Below, piece after piece: positions 10,881 to 21,877 of a stretch of DNA of 64,000 bases (the first letter of the stretch is position 1; every line of letters starts with the position of its first letter). Origin of the DNA: Macrosoma leucophasiata (lineage: Eukaryota > Arthropoda > Insecta > Lepidoptera > Hedylidae). Made by a program: the position numbers and the translations under genes. Under the pieces are notes generated by a model. It worked only from the letters and a program-made list of their open reading frames with translations, made no database searches and was not told where the DNA came from. The DNA lies in NCBI GenBank assembly GCA_036365455.1, contig JAWQUS010000009.1, positions 6,354,001-6,418,000 of the forward strand. The letters are read 5' to 3'.

Positions 10881-13355
10881 CAATTCAAACTTAACGATTG
10901 TTTGTTCGGTTCTGATCTTTCTTACTCAACTAAGTATCTCCAAATCGATCAATTTTCTTGAAATATAGTCTTTCGATCAGTATATTAATATAATTCAGTA
11001 TACGAACTACGTAGATTGATTTACTATCCTTGTAGACTAGGCCACTCGTTGATTATTTTAACAGGTTTGTGGATCCCATTCGCACTAAACTAGTTTATTT
11101 ATTACTAATTAATCTAAATTACATATTGATAGACAATCAAGTCACGCATCCTCAAGACATTAAAAAAATCCGTAAATGCATATTTATATTTAAAAAATGC
11201 TTCAAACTTTTTAATGGGATATAAAAACATAATGAGAAACGAACAATATGCGAAATCGTAAATAAAATGATTGCCGCGACCATTTTAATTATAAAACAAA
11301 CGAACCGGATCTTGTAAATCTGCGAACCATCCTTAATGACAAAAATTTATGAATAAATTTGACATTCAAATTCGGAAAATGTCACAGTGACTGATCGAAT
11401 CACACTCCTTTCACATTAATTTATAGGTTCACTTTCCGATACACAAAGGAGGCTTCTGTAAAGTTTATTTATTGGATGTTATAGCTAGAAAGTACAACAG
11501 CTTTTTGATAATGTCACTTCCTTTTTACAAGTTTAAGACATCTTTTATTTAGCAAGACTTTATTGATAATATTATCTTATGTAGACTCTAGCCATCTTAC
11601 TAGTCCAAACGGATTACTAGTGGTGGAGTTAAGTTGTCTAGAAACGACAACTGGCATAGATTTTTAGTGATGCACTATTTTGTAATTTTTGTAAGAATCA
11701 GAACTCTATCAATATATCGTATCGTATTCTATGAATATGAAGTACATTGGAAATTAGCTACTAAGTTCTATCGGTTATAATTGAATATGCTTGGGCGAGA
11801 TTCTTACCTTGCCGTAACACAGTTTCGACTAGCACGGAAGGTAAAAAAATAATAATCTGTGTACCGCCAACTTATCAATTATTTCTTTTCATAAGTAATG
11901 ATAATGTATCGCTTTTGTCGTTTTGTTATTCACGAACTAAATGTACTTATGTAATAGGTATAATATGATTTTAAATAAAAAAAAAATAAAAAAAAATAGA
12001 GTTGTAGTAATAAGTCGCTTCATTTTATTCAACGACGTAGTATAAACATATAAGCGGCATTATAAATAAAATATTATTATAATATTAAACCAGAGCACGA
12101 AAAAACACGGGGGGTCACTTGATGGCTTTAGTTTATTACTACATATTATTTTTATTGTATCATATATAACATGTAATAATACATTATGAGAGCAGTAAAG
12201 ACTGAATTGTATATCTGCATAGATCAAACGTAAATTAGAATCAACAGCCCTGCAAAATATAGAAAACTGGCCAAGTACGACTTTAACACACACGCGAAAA
12301 GTCCGTCCTGTAGTTTTGGTCTTAATTTATTGGGTTGTTTATTATAACATTAATAAATACTAAATTCAAGGACGTATTGGATTTCTATTGTAAAGTCGAA
12401 GGTTATGAATTAAATAAAATGTAATGTACGTATTTATTTTAGTTTTGACTTTCTCCCTCAATTGAATTCGCCTATTACCACTTTACGCGTTTTTACCAAG
12501 TAAAGTGGTTTGTGGTTTCTTCATGAGGAAATGGTAGACGTCGTTAAGAATTTTCACACAATTCGACATGTGTTTAGTATGGCGGCTTTTTGGAGAAGGC
12601 TAATTAAGTATGATGGAATATTGGAATAATTATTTTTATTATTTATAAAATATTATTACATTAGTATTTAAAAAACACGGCACAGTCATATGGAATTGGA
12701 AATTTAGATTATTTTTGAGACTGAAATAGAAAGTTGTAAATAACGATACGTGCTATGTAATATTTTTATATAATTTTAAATATATTTATTACACGTTTGA
12801 GTTTACCATTATAAATCATATTATTGCGTAACATAACACTTATATTATTCGTTATTAAAAATCCAATACGTCAAGTCGATTAGAAGAAGATAATTGAACG
12901 AATATTCGATTCACGACTGTAATTAAAATTAATTTCTTATTTTAGTTAGACTTTCGCATTAGTGTCATCACTGTATTAATATTCTTCATCCATACTATTA
13001 GTACTATTTTTGGAGAATTTTTAGCACACTGGTAGCTAAGTAATGTGTTCGATAAATATAAATATTCATCAAACATAAATAATTACAGTGCTTCCCTTTC
13101 CTCTAAATTATATCATCTATTATTATTATCTGCAGAAGATTCGATCCGAGAGCTTTTGTATGGATGTTTTATGGTGGTGGTAAACAAGTAGGTAGGTACT
13201 ACAACTTTATATCACTCAAATCTTTGTCCCGATCATCGCAAGCGATAACAATTTAATATCAGCAATAAAAACTGTATCCAGAACCATATAATGATTGTTT
13301 TAAATGTCCAAAATGCTCTTTAAAACTCATATTGATGATGTAATAAAAACATGCT
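10881..13355. other. long stretch without a gene; one small repeat
   Basis: No coding frame or structural RNA is visible in about 2.5 kb. At 11637-11694, GAAACGACAACTGGCATAGA and TGATGCACTATTTTGTAAT match 13843-13895 closely. These are two copies of a repeat of about 55 bp and unknown class. Confidence 0.5.
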
Positions 13356-13358
13356 TTA

Positions 13359-13647
13359 GGGTCATAGCTCACTAGAGCCATCCGGCACCCGACCAGCGCC
13401 CGATCGCCTCGAGCGGTCTGAGCTTATTACACATCAACTCCGCTCCGTATCGCCTCGACCGCAAGGCGACAACACGCAGGTGGCGCGTGGTCCACGAGCG
13501 AATGTCGAGTAGACCACGAGCTGTCCGCGAGTGGTTGACAAGTAGCATCGCCTCGTTAACCCGTGGCCCACCCGTTGACAACGAGTGGACGCCGTAAAAC
13601 GAGGCAAAGTTGGTCGGGTGCCGGGTGGCTGTAGTGAGCTATGACCC
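13359..13647. mobile_element. GC-rich MITE with 3-bp TTA duplication
   Basis: Terminal inverted repeats of about 40 bp start GGGTCATAGCTCACTA and continue CATCCGGCACCCGACCA with a few mismatches. TTA flanks both sides (13356-13358, 13648-13650). A TWA duplication and G-rich ends fit the PIF/Harbinger superfamily. The 289-bp body is far more GC-rich than its surroundings and has no transposase. The 69-codon frame across it is composition-driven. Confidence 0.75.
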
Positions 13648-13842
13648 TTACACGGATAAATTCAAATTAAAATTCTCACCGCTTAAGCGAGCATCAAATC
13701 TGATACATCAAATCATAAATGGGTCTTGTGGGGTTAATTAATCGAATCTATAAATAACTGGTCGATACGGAACAAGTTGATATTGGTTAGAAAGTGACTG
13801 CGAACGCAGGGCACCTGATCGATTTAATCAGTCGGATAATCA

Positions 13843-13895
13843 AGAAACGACAACTGGCATCGATTTTTTATGATGCACTATTTTGTAATCTTTGT
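13843..13895 (+). repeat. 55-bp dispersed repeat, second copy
   Basis: Matches 11637-11694 with about six differences. Confidence 0.5.
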
Positions 13896-13988
13896 TTCTG
13901 TTAGTTTTCAACCGTATTGATGATATCAAAACCATTCAGGGAACATGACGAGTTTGTTTCCTTTGCAAAGCTTGTAAAAGATAAACTG

Positions 13989-14246
13989 TTTTTTTTTATG
14001 TAATGTAGGTGGCAAATAAGCATGCAGTTCACATTGATGTTAAGTGATGACTACAGCACACAAACATCAGAGCTCAAAATGTAGATGAGTGCACACCCGT
14101 GACACCTTAGTTGTTATTTCTCCGTGATAGTTATTACGGGGATAGTTTACCATCTAACCGGAACATGATAGTGCTGAACACTACCATTTGGCGGCAGGTA
14201 GATTAGGTATTGCGGTGGTGCCTACGGCCTCGAGTGCCTACCAGTA
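13989..14246 (-). mobile_element. PA290 retroposon, diverged
   Basis: An older minus-strand copy from a T run to CCTACCAGT, with several internal deletions. It is followed after 74 bp by another copy in the same orientation. Confidence 0.75.
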
Positions 14247-14320
14247 GCGATTTCTCTAAGAGGGCGCGAATGGCGCCGCCATACCATCATCTTTAAGCAT
14301 TAAAATGTATATAATCATAT

Positions 14321-14608
14321 TTTTTTTTTTATGTAATAAAAGTGGCAAACAAGCATGCAGTTCACATTCATGTTAAGTGAAGACTGCAGCCTATAGACAC
14401 CCACACAATGACCAGAGGTCAAAATGCAGATGCGCTGCCACTCCTGAGGCATTAGATGTTATGCCTCTGTGCCGGAAATTACCGGGCCGTACATTACCAC
14501 CTGACCGGAACGCGATAGTGCTGAACACTACCATTTAGCGGCAAGCTTATTAGGTAATGCGGTGCTGCCTACGCCCGCGAGCTCCGTCACTGGAGCTCTA
14601 CCACCAGT
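14321..14608 (-). mobile_element. PA290 retroposon, full length
   Basis: A well-preserved minus-strand copy ending GCTCTACCACCAGT. AT-rich flanks hide a target duplication. Confidence 0.85.
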
Positions 14609-14668
14609 AAAAATTAAATATATTTACAACCCAATTACTTAGACATATATACAATAAATAATTGCATC

Positions 14669-14865
14669 TTACGAGCGCTGCGGTCTTCTATCATGAACGC
14701 AACTCACGATTGTCGAGGCGAGCGATGCGCTTCTGCCAGCGCATGCGGAGTCCATACAAAGTCGTTCGCCGCCCGCGCCCCGCCTCCTCAATCGCCTAGT
14801 ATTACTCACGGAGTATGAAGCGCGGGTCTGGCGCTGTGAATGGCGCACTACCGATTTTCGCATGT
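14669..14865. other. unexplained GC-rich island
   Basis: About 200 bp with a strong rise in G+C and many CpG (GAGCGCTGCGG, CGTTCGCCGCCCGCGCCCC, AAGCGCGGGTCTGGCGC). A 64-codon minus-strand frame spans it but has no recognisable domain. It could be an untranslated first exon or promoter island, or the remains of a GC-rich mobile element. I find no second copy in the window. Confidence 0.35.
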
Positions 14866-15181
14866 TTTACGTGATAGTGTAGATTTATGATAGTGTTTGT
14901 TACGTTTTCTATCGTTCTATTGATTTAATAGACTTTTAATTTAGTAATTAAACCCTGAAATCGCGAAAAAATATAAGATTTTTCATTCAAAAATGAAAAT
15001 GTTAAATTGTATGAAATTCCTTTTTTGTAAAGTACAAGTAAAGTGTTCAGATTGACCGTCTGAAAAAACCGTTTTCAGATTTTGAGCACTTAACACTACA
15101 TCCTATATAACAAAAGCTGGAGCCACCCCAATTATTATCACCAGGAATCGCCACTGGTGCCTACACTGAAACTCACCAGTG
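14866..15181. other. no gene; imperfect palindrome near 15040-15105
   Basis: TCTGAAAA and TTTTCAGA flank AACCG near 15058-15078, with partial outward pairing. Otherwise nothing is recognised. Confidence 0.4.
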
Positions 15182-15199
15182 AAAATGTATTCTAAGTAA

Positions 15200-15520
15200 T
15201 TGTTTTTATATTATTCCGCATTAACACATGCTTGTGAAATATATTTTATTTTTAAAGAAAAATTTGACTTCAGGCGAGACTCGAACTCGCGACCTACTGG
15301 GAATCTAGTCCAGCCGCTCTTCCAATTGAGCTACTGAAGCCCTGCCTAGATGGCGCTGCTGCTACCATAAAGCAATGCAATAGATGTGAAGGAAAGATTT
15401 GACAAATCGGGCAGGGCTTCAGTAGCTCAATTGGAAGAGCGGCTGGACTAGATTCCCAGTAGGTCGCGAGTTCGAGTCTCGCCTGAAGTCAAATTTTTCT
15501 TTCCATTTTTCTTTAAAAAT
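15200..15520. mobile_element. tS3 SINE, snap-back inverted dimer
   Basis: The left arm (15242-15346) is the reverse complement of the right arm (15410-15524): tRNA-like core plus tail. They are identical except for a 12-bp gap in the left arm. Between them lies only part of the normal 5' region (GATGGCGCTGCTGCTACC). The unit is flanked by AAAATGTATTCT(A/T)AGTA at 15182 and 15521, 16 of 17 bases alike, so the whole dimer seems to have been inserted as one unit. Its length matches standard tS3 copies. Confidence 0.8.
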
Positions 15521-15528
15521 AAAATGTA

Positions 15529-16121
15529 TTCTTAGTAGTTTGTAAGCAGAAACCATATCACGCCGAATAAGAGATTTCTTTATTTTTATGTTTCATTTTC
15601 CCACTAAAACAAGAATTTGTACTAATTTATATCAGACGGCGCCATTTTGAAACGCGACCGGATTTTGCTATGTTAAAGTAGACTTAAAACTGCTTATTAC
15701 GTAATCAAAGAATAAAAACATGATAAAATATGGATACGTTTTCTACGCTATCATTTTTATATTATAATTTAGTTCTGAGTAAAAAAAAGTGAAAAAACAT
15801 TTCTTTATTAATATGTTGTTTACCGCATAGTTGCTAAGTGGCACGATTGGGTACGGTCGCGAATTAATATTGAATATTTTAGGATTGTGTGACATTTTCG
15901 AAACTTGTTTATACCTATTTGGGTGAAGCCGGTCGACCTCACTCTGCCTCCGCGCCATCCTTCGATCACACCTTTGTTATAGGCATGTTTGTACGATGCT
16001 TTCGTATTTTTGTGCAAAAAATAACTCAACAAAACACTGTTTAACTGCTTAGTCTAGTGACTAAGCAGCTGAGTAGTATTTTAGTAAGTTGTAGTAGTGG
16101 CAGCAGGCCATTACTACTACC
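15529..16121. other. no gene seen
   Basis: AT-rich, with short unsupported frames of about 70 codons on the minus strand. No repeat recognised. Confidence 0.4.
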
Positions 16122-16398
16122 ACTGGTGGTAGAGCTCCAGTGACGGAGCTCGAGGGCGTAGGCACCACCGCATTACCTAATATACTTTCCGCTAAATGGT
16201 AGTGTTCAGCACTATCGTGTTCCGGTCAGGTGGTAATGTACGGTCCCGTAATTTCCGGCACAGCGGTATACCACCTAAGGAGTGGTAAAGCATCTGCATT
16301 TTGACCTTGGTCTTTGCGTGGGTGTACATAGGCTGCAGTCATCACTTAACATCAATGTGAACTGTATGCTTGTTTGCCACTTCCAAAACATTAAAAAT
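16122..16398 (+). mobile_element. PA290 retroposon
   Basis: A near-complete plus copy. The 3' end reads TTCCAAAACATTAAAAATAA in place of a clean A run. Confidence 0.8.
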
Positions 16399-16419
16399 AA
16401 ACTACGCTAGAGTCCGATT

Positions 16420-16541
16420 CTCAAGTCGGGGGCTATCAGAAATAACGGTGTGAAATCCTTTATCTCTGGTTCAATTGGGGTGTTTCCTTTTTCTGGAAGT
16501 TTCCCTGTACCTCGGGATTTGGTAATATTTAATTACGTTTT
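16420..16541 (+). repeat. tS2 SINE 5'/middle fragment
   Basis: GGGGGCTATCAGAAATAACG, TTTATCTCTGGTTCAATTGG and AAGTTTCCCTGTACCTCGG match tS2 just after its B box. Confidence 0.6.
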
Positions 16542-16577
16542 ACTTAAATACAACCCCGCTACATTGATTCGATGATC

Positions 16578-16632
16578 GAAGATTTCGACGAATTGAGAAC
16601 CTCCTGCTTTTTAACCGACTTCAAAAAGATCA
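16578..16632. repeat. ACCGACTTCAAAA-type repeat fragment
   Basis: TTAACCGACTTCAAAAAG and, inverted, CGAATTGAGAACCTCCT are pieces of a repeat seen intact at 23938-24030. Confidence 0.5.
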
Positions 16633-16811
16633 GTAAGTTGACGCGCAGTTCCATTCATGCAAATATAAACTCGGTTCTCTGTCGATCTGTTACGTTTAAA
16701 CTGTAGAACACTTAAATCGGTTTTGATAAGATTGAATACGCAGATAGTACAAGTCTTTGGAATAGTTTATATTAAGCTATTTGTGCCGATATCAAAGAGC
16801 ACGTGGACCAA

Positions 16812-16880
16812 GTCCGGTCAGGTGGTAATGTACGGCCCCCATAATTTCCGTCACAGAGGTGTAACAGGTTAAACCTCAGA
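16812..16880 (+). repeat. PA290 middle fragment
   Basis: GTCCGGTCAGGTGGTAATGT and ATTTCCGTCACAGAGG match the centre of PA290 only. Confidence 0.6.
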
Positions 16881-17404
16881 TGAGAAGTACTCGTAATAAA
16901 GAAAATGTATCTATTATGTATACCAGCTATTCAATTCAATTTCAAGCCGGTCAATTTAGTTCACTACCATTTCTCAGACCTACCGAATATAGAGAGAAAA
17001 ATCACAAAATATGTCAAGCTGTTTTCGAGGTATATGTCAGTTACAAACACAGTGATACGAAAATTTTATATGTATAAATATCATCCAAATGCGGTTTTTT
17101 GTGGCTCACAAATAAAGGAACATTCGAGTTGAGTATCTATGAATGGAATATGAATGTTCTTTGTGATTTTGCATGTAATTATACACACATTTGAGAGTAA
17201 GGTCAAATGTCAGATTGTCTTTGTTTAAAAAAACATTATCTTAATGGCGAATAAGAAATAAATACATTTATCACTAAACACATTTATTATGGATATGAAT
17301 ACTATTAAAAACAGTCACAAATCATTAATATACATGTTATTATACTACTTTTATATTTTTATATATATATAGCAACCTTCGTTTGTACAAGACAATTGTT
17401 TATA
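16881..17404. other. no gene assigned
   Basis: Two overlapping frames (65 and 75 codons, 16880-17132) are present, but neither has a recognisable domain. The rest is AT-rich. Confidence 0.4.
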
Positions 17405-17693
17405 CACCCTGGTACAGCTCGTGACGGCGGTTCAGCTGCCTGGATTTCGATTCCCGGGGGTTATCGGAGATAATGGTGTAAAGTCCGTTATCTGGAGATC
17501 TATTGGGATTTTACCATTTTCTGGAAATTTCCCAGTACCTCAGAGTTTGGTTATGTCAACAGGCTCGCCACCTGTTACATGCGTTAAAACGTAACCGGCG
17601 AATCGTCGGTGCTTGCATGTGTGCTTCAATGCATGCATTTACCTTTGCCTATCCCTTCGGGAATAACAGGCGTGATGTTACGTTTTTTTTTAC
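17405..17693 (+). mobile_element. tS2 SINE, near complete, plus strand
   Basis: It runs from a degraded tRNA-like head (TTTCGATTCCCGGGGG) through CCATTTTCTGGAAATTTCCC and CAACAGGCTCGCCACCTGTT to the tail TGCCTATCCCTTCGG and GGCGTGATGTTACG. The head lost the recognisable A box. The tail is the one shared with the RTE LINE. Confidence 0.75.
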
Positions 17694-17781
17694 TTTAAGA
17701 ATGGTAATCCTCAAGGTAAAAAAGTACAGATGTTATGCATCTACTTCAACGATATTTTAAATATTTAAATGGAACTTGTTT

Positions 17782-18081
17782 TATATTATTTCGCATTAAC
17801 ACATGCTTGTGAAATACATTTTATTTTAAAGAAAAATGGAAAGAAAAATTTGACTTCAGGCGAGACTCGAACTCGCGGCCTATTGCCAATCTATTGCCAA
17901 CTAGCATAGTTGGCAATAGATGGCGCTACTGCAACCATAAAGCAATGCAATAAATGTGAAGGAAAGATTTGACAAATCGGGCAGGACTTCAGTAGCTCAA
18001 TTGGAAGAGCGGCTGGACTAGATTCCCAGTAAGCCGCGAGTTCGAGTCTCGCCTGAAGTCAAATTTTTCTTTACATTTTTC
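17782..18081. mobile_element. tS3 SINE, snap-back form with 18-bp target duplication
   Basis: The left arm is an inverted tail plus acceptor end (TTTGACTTCAGGCGAGACTC). It switches at about 17880 into a plus-strand copy that keeps the 15-bp palindrome ATCTATTGCCAACTA / TAGTTGGCAATAGAT. A perfect 18-bp repeat, TTTAAATGGAACTTGTTT, flanks it at 17764-17781 and 18082-18099. A target duplication of this length points to reverse-transcription-based insertion of the rearranged unit. Confidence 0.8.
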
Positions 18082-18099
18082 TTTAAATGGAACTTGTTT

Positions 18100-18793
18100 A
18101 CAACTCGAAAACCAAAACAAAAGTAAGAACAAAAATACATAATTAATGGTTAGTCCAGTGGTGTGCGATGTCTTCAAAATAATTTGGGTAGAATCAACTT
18201 TACCATTTAGGGTCATCATACCTACCAAATAGACACAGGTAAGGAGATGTTGCAAAAATGTATCGACCTACGGCCATGTATTGTGCACAATATCATTAAA
18301 CAGGCCAAATCAATATAAAAACGTTTTTTATTGCATATTTTCACTTCTTTAGCTTTGTTTGCAGTTACAAAACATAGTTTGCACTTAGAATTGCAACTCA
18401 AAACTAACATGGCAAATATGGCAAGCGATGTCATTGTGACATTTTCGTTTTTTAAATTGTATTTTGATTATAGAACTTGGAGAAAAAAGGAATATTTTCT
18501 AAATACTATCAAAATCGATTGATCCCAAGTGTCGGCTGTATCGCCGCCATGTTAAACATAGTTGAAAATGATAAAATCGTTTGAGTGAAATGTGGTTGTA
18601 ACTCTAAAATATATTCTTGAATAAATTAATTGTATTTGTTTCGGATTCTTCTTTAATTTACCCATTTTTTGAGGACTTGTACGAACCAGGGCCGAGCTCG
18701 CAACATCTCCTTTCATAATGATCGGTCCGGTTAATCCGTTTCGGTGGAGTATTGTTACAAATACTGTGACACAAGAATTTTATATATTACAGA
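18100..18793. other. no gene assigned
   Basis: Short frames (up to 88 codons) overlap the SINE or are unsupported. No repeat recognised. Confidence 0.4.
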
Positions 18794-18979
18794 CTAGCTG
18801 TTTTCCGCGGCTTGGCCCGCGTGGATGTCATTTTATAAATAACTAAGTAGCCTATGTTCTTTCTCACAGTCAGCTCTATCTCTGTACCAATTTCCTTAAA
18901 ATCGGTTCTGTCGTTTTGACGTAAAAATGTAACAGACAGACAGACCGAGTTACTGTCGCATTTATAATATTAATAGAGA
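18794..18979 (-). mobile_element. 186-bp non-autonomous Helitron-like element
   Basis: On the minus strand it starts TCTCTATTAATATTATAAAT and ends GCCGCGGAAAACAGCTAG followed by T. The interior (AAACGACAGAACCGATTTTA, AACATAGGCTACTTAG) is of the type found in short lepidopteran Helitrons. No coding capacity. Confidence 0.65.
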
Positions 18980-20422
18980 AGTAGGAATTAATCGAAGCTA
19001 TCAATTCATCTACCGGTTAATGCGAAACAATTGTCATGACAATTACATTAGACTTAATATGTCCAATTCCAGAGACCGGCTATAGAACAGTGTACACATA
19101 GCAAACAAATCCTTTCATGTTTTCACCGAGAAATTCCAAGCAAAATGATGCCTTTTAGCACCGCAAATGTGAAATTCTACCTCCATTCAGCTTATAATGG
19201 TGTTTGTAACTTTCTATCATCTACGAGAGAAATCAGTTCTGTGCCTAAACCGAAACCTAGATTGATATATGCGACATTAAACATACTTAGTAGACTAGAT
19301 TCAGTTCTTATATTTAAAGTTACCGGAAAAAATATCATGATTTTTAAAATCTGTCTTGTATGAACGGTGTGATGGGTTTTTTAAATAAAATCGTACCAAC
19401 TTCTCTGAAAGTAGAACTCTTGATGTTTACATATGCATACTCTTCTGTGTATGCATTTTTTTATTTTTTTATTTGCAAACATCTCCAGTTATGTTTCTTA
19501 CCATATTTATGTAATGATCCTGGAAAATACGAATGGATGGTAAGTGAATGCGCAGCCTATAAATAATACACAAAAAACGAAAGTCGAAATGCAGATGCAT
19601 TGCTAACCCTGAAGTTGTTTCACTTCTCTAAAAGTTAATGCGGAATATATTACCATTTAGCTGAAACACCATAGCACACCGTGGACACTTCACCAAAATT
19701 CCATACAAACGCTTAATTTGGTCCCTATTACACAGACATCAATCAGTGACGTGTATTTACACGTGTACCTGTGTGCGTAGCACGTAGAGGATACCAAACG
19801 TCTACCGTAAGAGGGGAGGAGGTTGGGTGAGGCGGGGAAATCGGGCGGGATGTTGAAGTGTCCATTCTATACGTAGTATTATTACATTTTCTCTGACCAT
19901 AGTGCCGAGCACTACAATTTGACACATAGATTAACCGATGCGGTGCCAACACCCTCAAGTTCTAACTTGGAACTCCACCGCCGGTTGGAAAAGTATTGAC
20001 ATTCTTGGGAGATATATCCGGGGTTCCACTGGATTGATTTCTTTGCAGAAACTTCAAAAGATGGTAAAGAAGTGGAAAATAAACATATTTAAAAAAATGT
20101 AGGTAGGGTACCAAGTGTAAATCTACACAATAAAGAAGGAAGAAGCTAAACTATTTCAATTAGATTCTCAAATTTCAGCGTCGAATCAAATTGAATAACA
20201 GATCCAATTAGTTAGATCCACTCGATTCTGTCTCGAATATTTTACTCAATCGAGCAAAATCGATCAGTTGACATAGTTGTCATTTAACCGGAACCGTGCA
20301 CTATTATTTCGTGCCAGATGGATTAGGTAATGTGTTTTTATGTTCTAAATTCTTCTTACTTAAGCTCACCTTTTGAAACCATAGCATTAATACCTTTTAA
20401 TTGGCTATACTATGAAATATAT
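18980..20422. other. no gene assigned; decayed PA290 near 19510-19690
   Basis: A 72-codon frame at 19145 and a 68-codon frame at 19360 have no recognisable domain. GCAGCCTATAAATAATACAC, then GAAATGCAGATGCATTGC and TACCATTTAGCTG, follow PA290 order on the minus strand and look like a very old copy. Confidence 0.4.
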
Positions 20423-20682
20423 GAATGACTAAACAGATATACAATGCGAATGTGGATGGTTGCAGAGGCCCAGGAAGACCAAGACTGACCTACTATGACC
20501 AAATAGGTCGAGTTCTGTCTGATGGTGGGGTCAAAAGTCTTAGGAATCGGCGTGCATGTATGAAGAGAATGATGAAGGTAGACGAGGCACGAGAGGTTTG
20601 TCAGAACCGGGATATCTGGCGCTCTACACTCTCTGCCTACCCCGTTAGGGACCTGACGTGAAGATACATACATATATACTAT
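20423..20682 (+). mobile_element. RTE-type LINE, 5'-truncated 3' end
   Basis: It encodes the last 78 or so residues of the reverse transcriptase ORF (start TKQIYNANVDGCRGPGRPRL, end STLSAYPVRDLT). The stop is at once followed by GAAGATACATACATATATA, an ATAC-type tail. Compared with the longest copy (31497-32245) it has lost all earlier sequence. RTE-clade LINEs typically have very short 3' UTRs and microsatellite tails, which fits. The clade is inferred from the C-terminal style only. Confidence 0.75.
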
Positions 20683-20865
20683 GAAATATATGTTATAACA
20701 AGGCTTATACTTTGCGAATGGTAAACACATGTATATAAATAGCTCTACCTACTCCTGTTGGATAATTTGGTGTAAAATGACATTATGATAATATTTAAGT
20801 ATCTATCCGCGGATTAAGTTAAAATATACATTTTATAGCGGGTTGTTCACTAACCCTTATCATTA

Positions 20866-20967
20866 GAGCAGCGTGGAGGTCTAGTACGACCTCCTCCTAA
20901 GAAGGGGAAAGACTCGTGCCCAGCAGTGGGAGGTATCAAAAGTTGCCATTATTATTACATATTTTAT
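20866..20967 (+). repeat. 3' tail shared with the 5S-derived SINE
   Basis: GAGCAGCGTGGAGGTCTAG, CTCGTGCCCAGCAGTGGGA, then TTGCCATTATTATTA. The same tail, inverted, ends the element at 23439-23789. It is either a 5'-truncated SINE or the LINE that supplies the tail. Confidence 0.6.
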
Positions 20968-20975
20968 ACTTAATA

Positions 20976-21062
20976 GGCACCACCGCATAATTTAATCTTT
21001 ATGCCGCTAAGTGCTATCTATTCAGCGTTACTTAATGTACGGCTACTTGTTTTTGGCAAAGA
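20976..21062 (+). repeat. PA290 5' fragment
   Basis: TAGGCACCACCGCATAATTT and ATGCCGCTAAGTG match the PA290 5' part with many changes. Confidence 0.5.
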
Positions 21063-21877
21063 TAGATCTTCATTAAGACCTCTAGATTTTTCAGGTTTTT
21101 TATTGTAATTTGTAATTTATACTTTTGCTAACTACTTGTAAGTATATGAAACATACCGTATAATATATTAAATATTGGATAAAAAAACCTACTTGGGTCA
21201 AAAATCAGCTATATTCATAGACCCAGTATATCAAATAAAACGAATCTGATATCTCTCAAGCTAAAAGCCATCAAAACTGTTTAGGCTATAGAACATCCCA
21301 ATCAAATAAACAAACATACACTCAAAAACTATAACCCGCTTCCTAGCGTAGTCGGGTAATAACGAAATATTATTTGCACAGCTAACAATGCAACGACTTA
21401 AGTATTTAACACAATATAATAGCTTTTTGTAACAATAAGCACTCGCTAACGGTGTAATGAAAAACGTGTTTTTCTAATGAAAACCACAATGCGATAAACG
21501 GCCTTGTGCCCTAGAAACTTGTGAGAAAGTGTAGTCGCTGGAAAATTATCGGTTTCACTTATAACAATTGGATGAATAAAATGAATGTTGGGATTCGGTA
21601 TTAGTGAGTTCGTTTTTCTTTTATGTGTATGTCGTTTCTGGCAACGTTCAAGTCTCAGGATTAGCAATGTATTTTCAGATTGATAAATAAATATATATTT
21701 CAGATCATAGAAATATGCCCATGCTTCAGGATTGGCAGTGCATTTTCTGATTGATCATAAAAATCACCTAAAAAGTTGGATTCACGTGCACATGATACCG
21801 CACAATTCAGATAATTGCTATGGTGTTATGGTATATAAATGCCATACAATTCTTAATGGTTTTTCTGTTATCTATAA
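21063..21877. other. no gene seen
   Basis: AT-rich. A 73-codon minus-strand frame (21446-21667) has no recognisable domain. Confidence 0.4.

Noticed and set aside
16905..17132. Possible exon between an AG at about 16928 and GTATATG at about 17030
   Set aside because: The acceptor lacks a clear pyrimidine tract and the peptide is not recognisable in either of the two overlapping frames.
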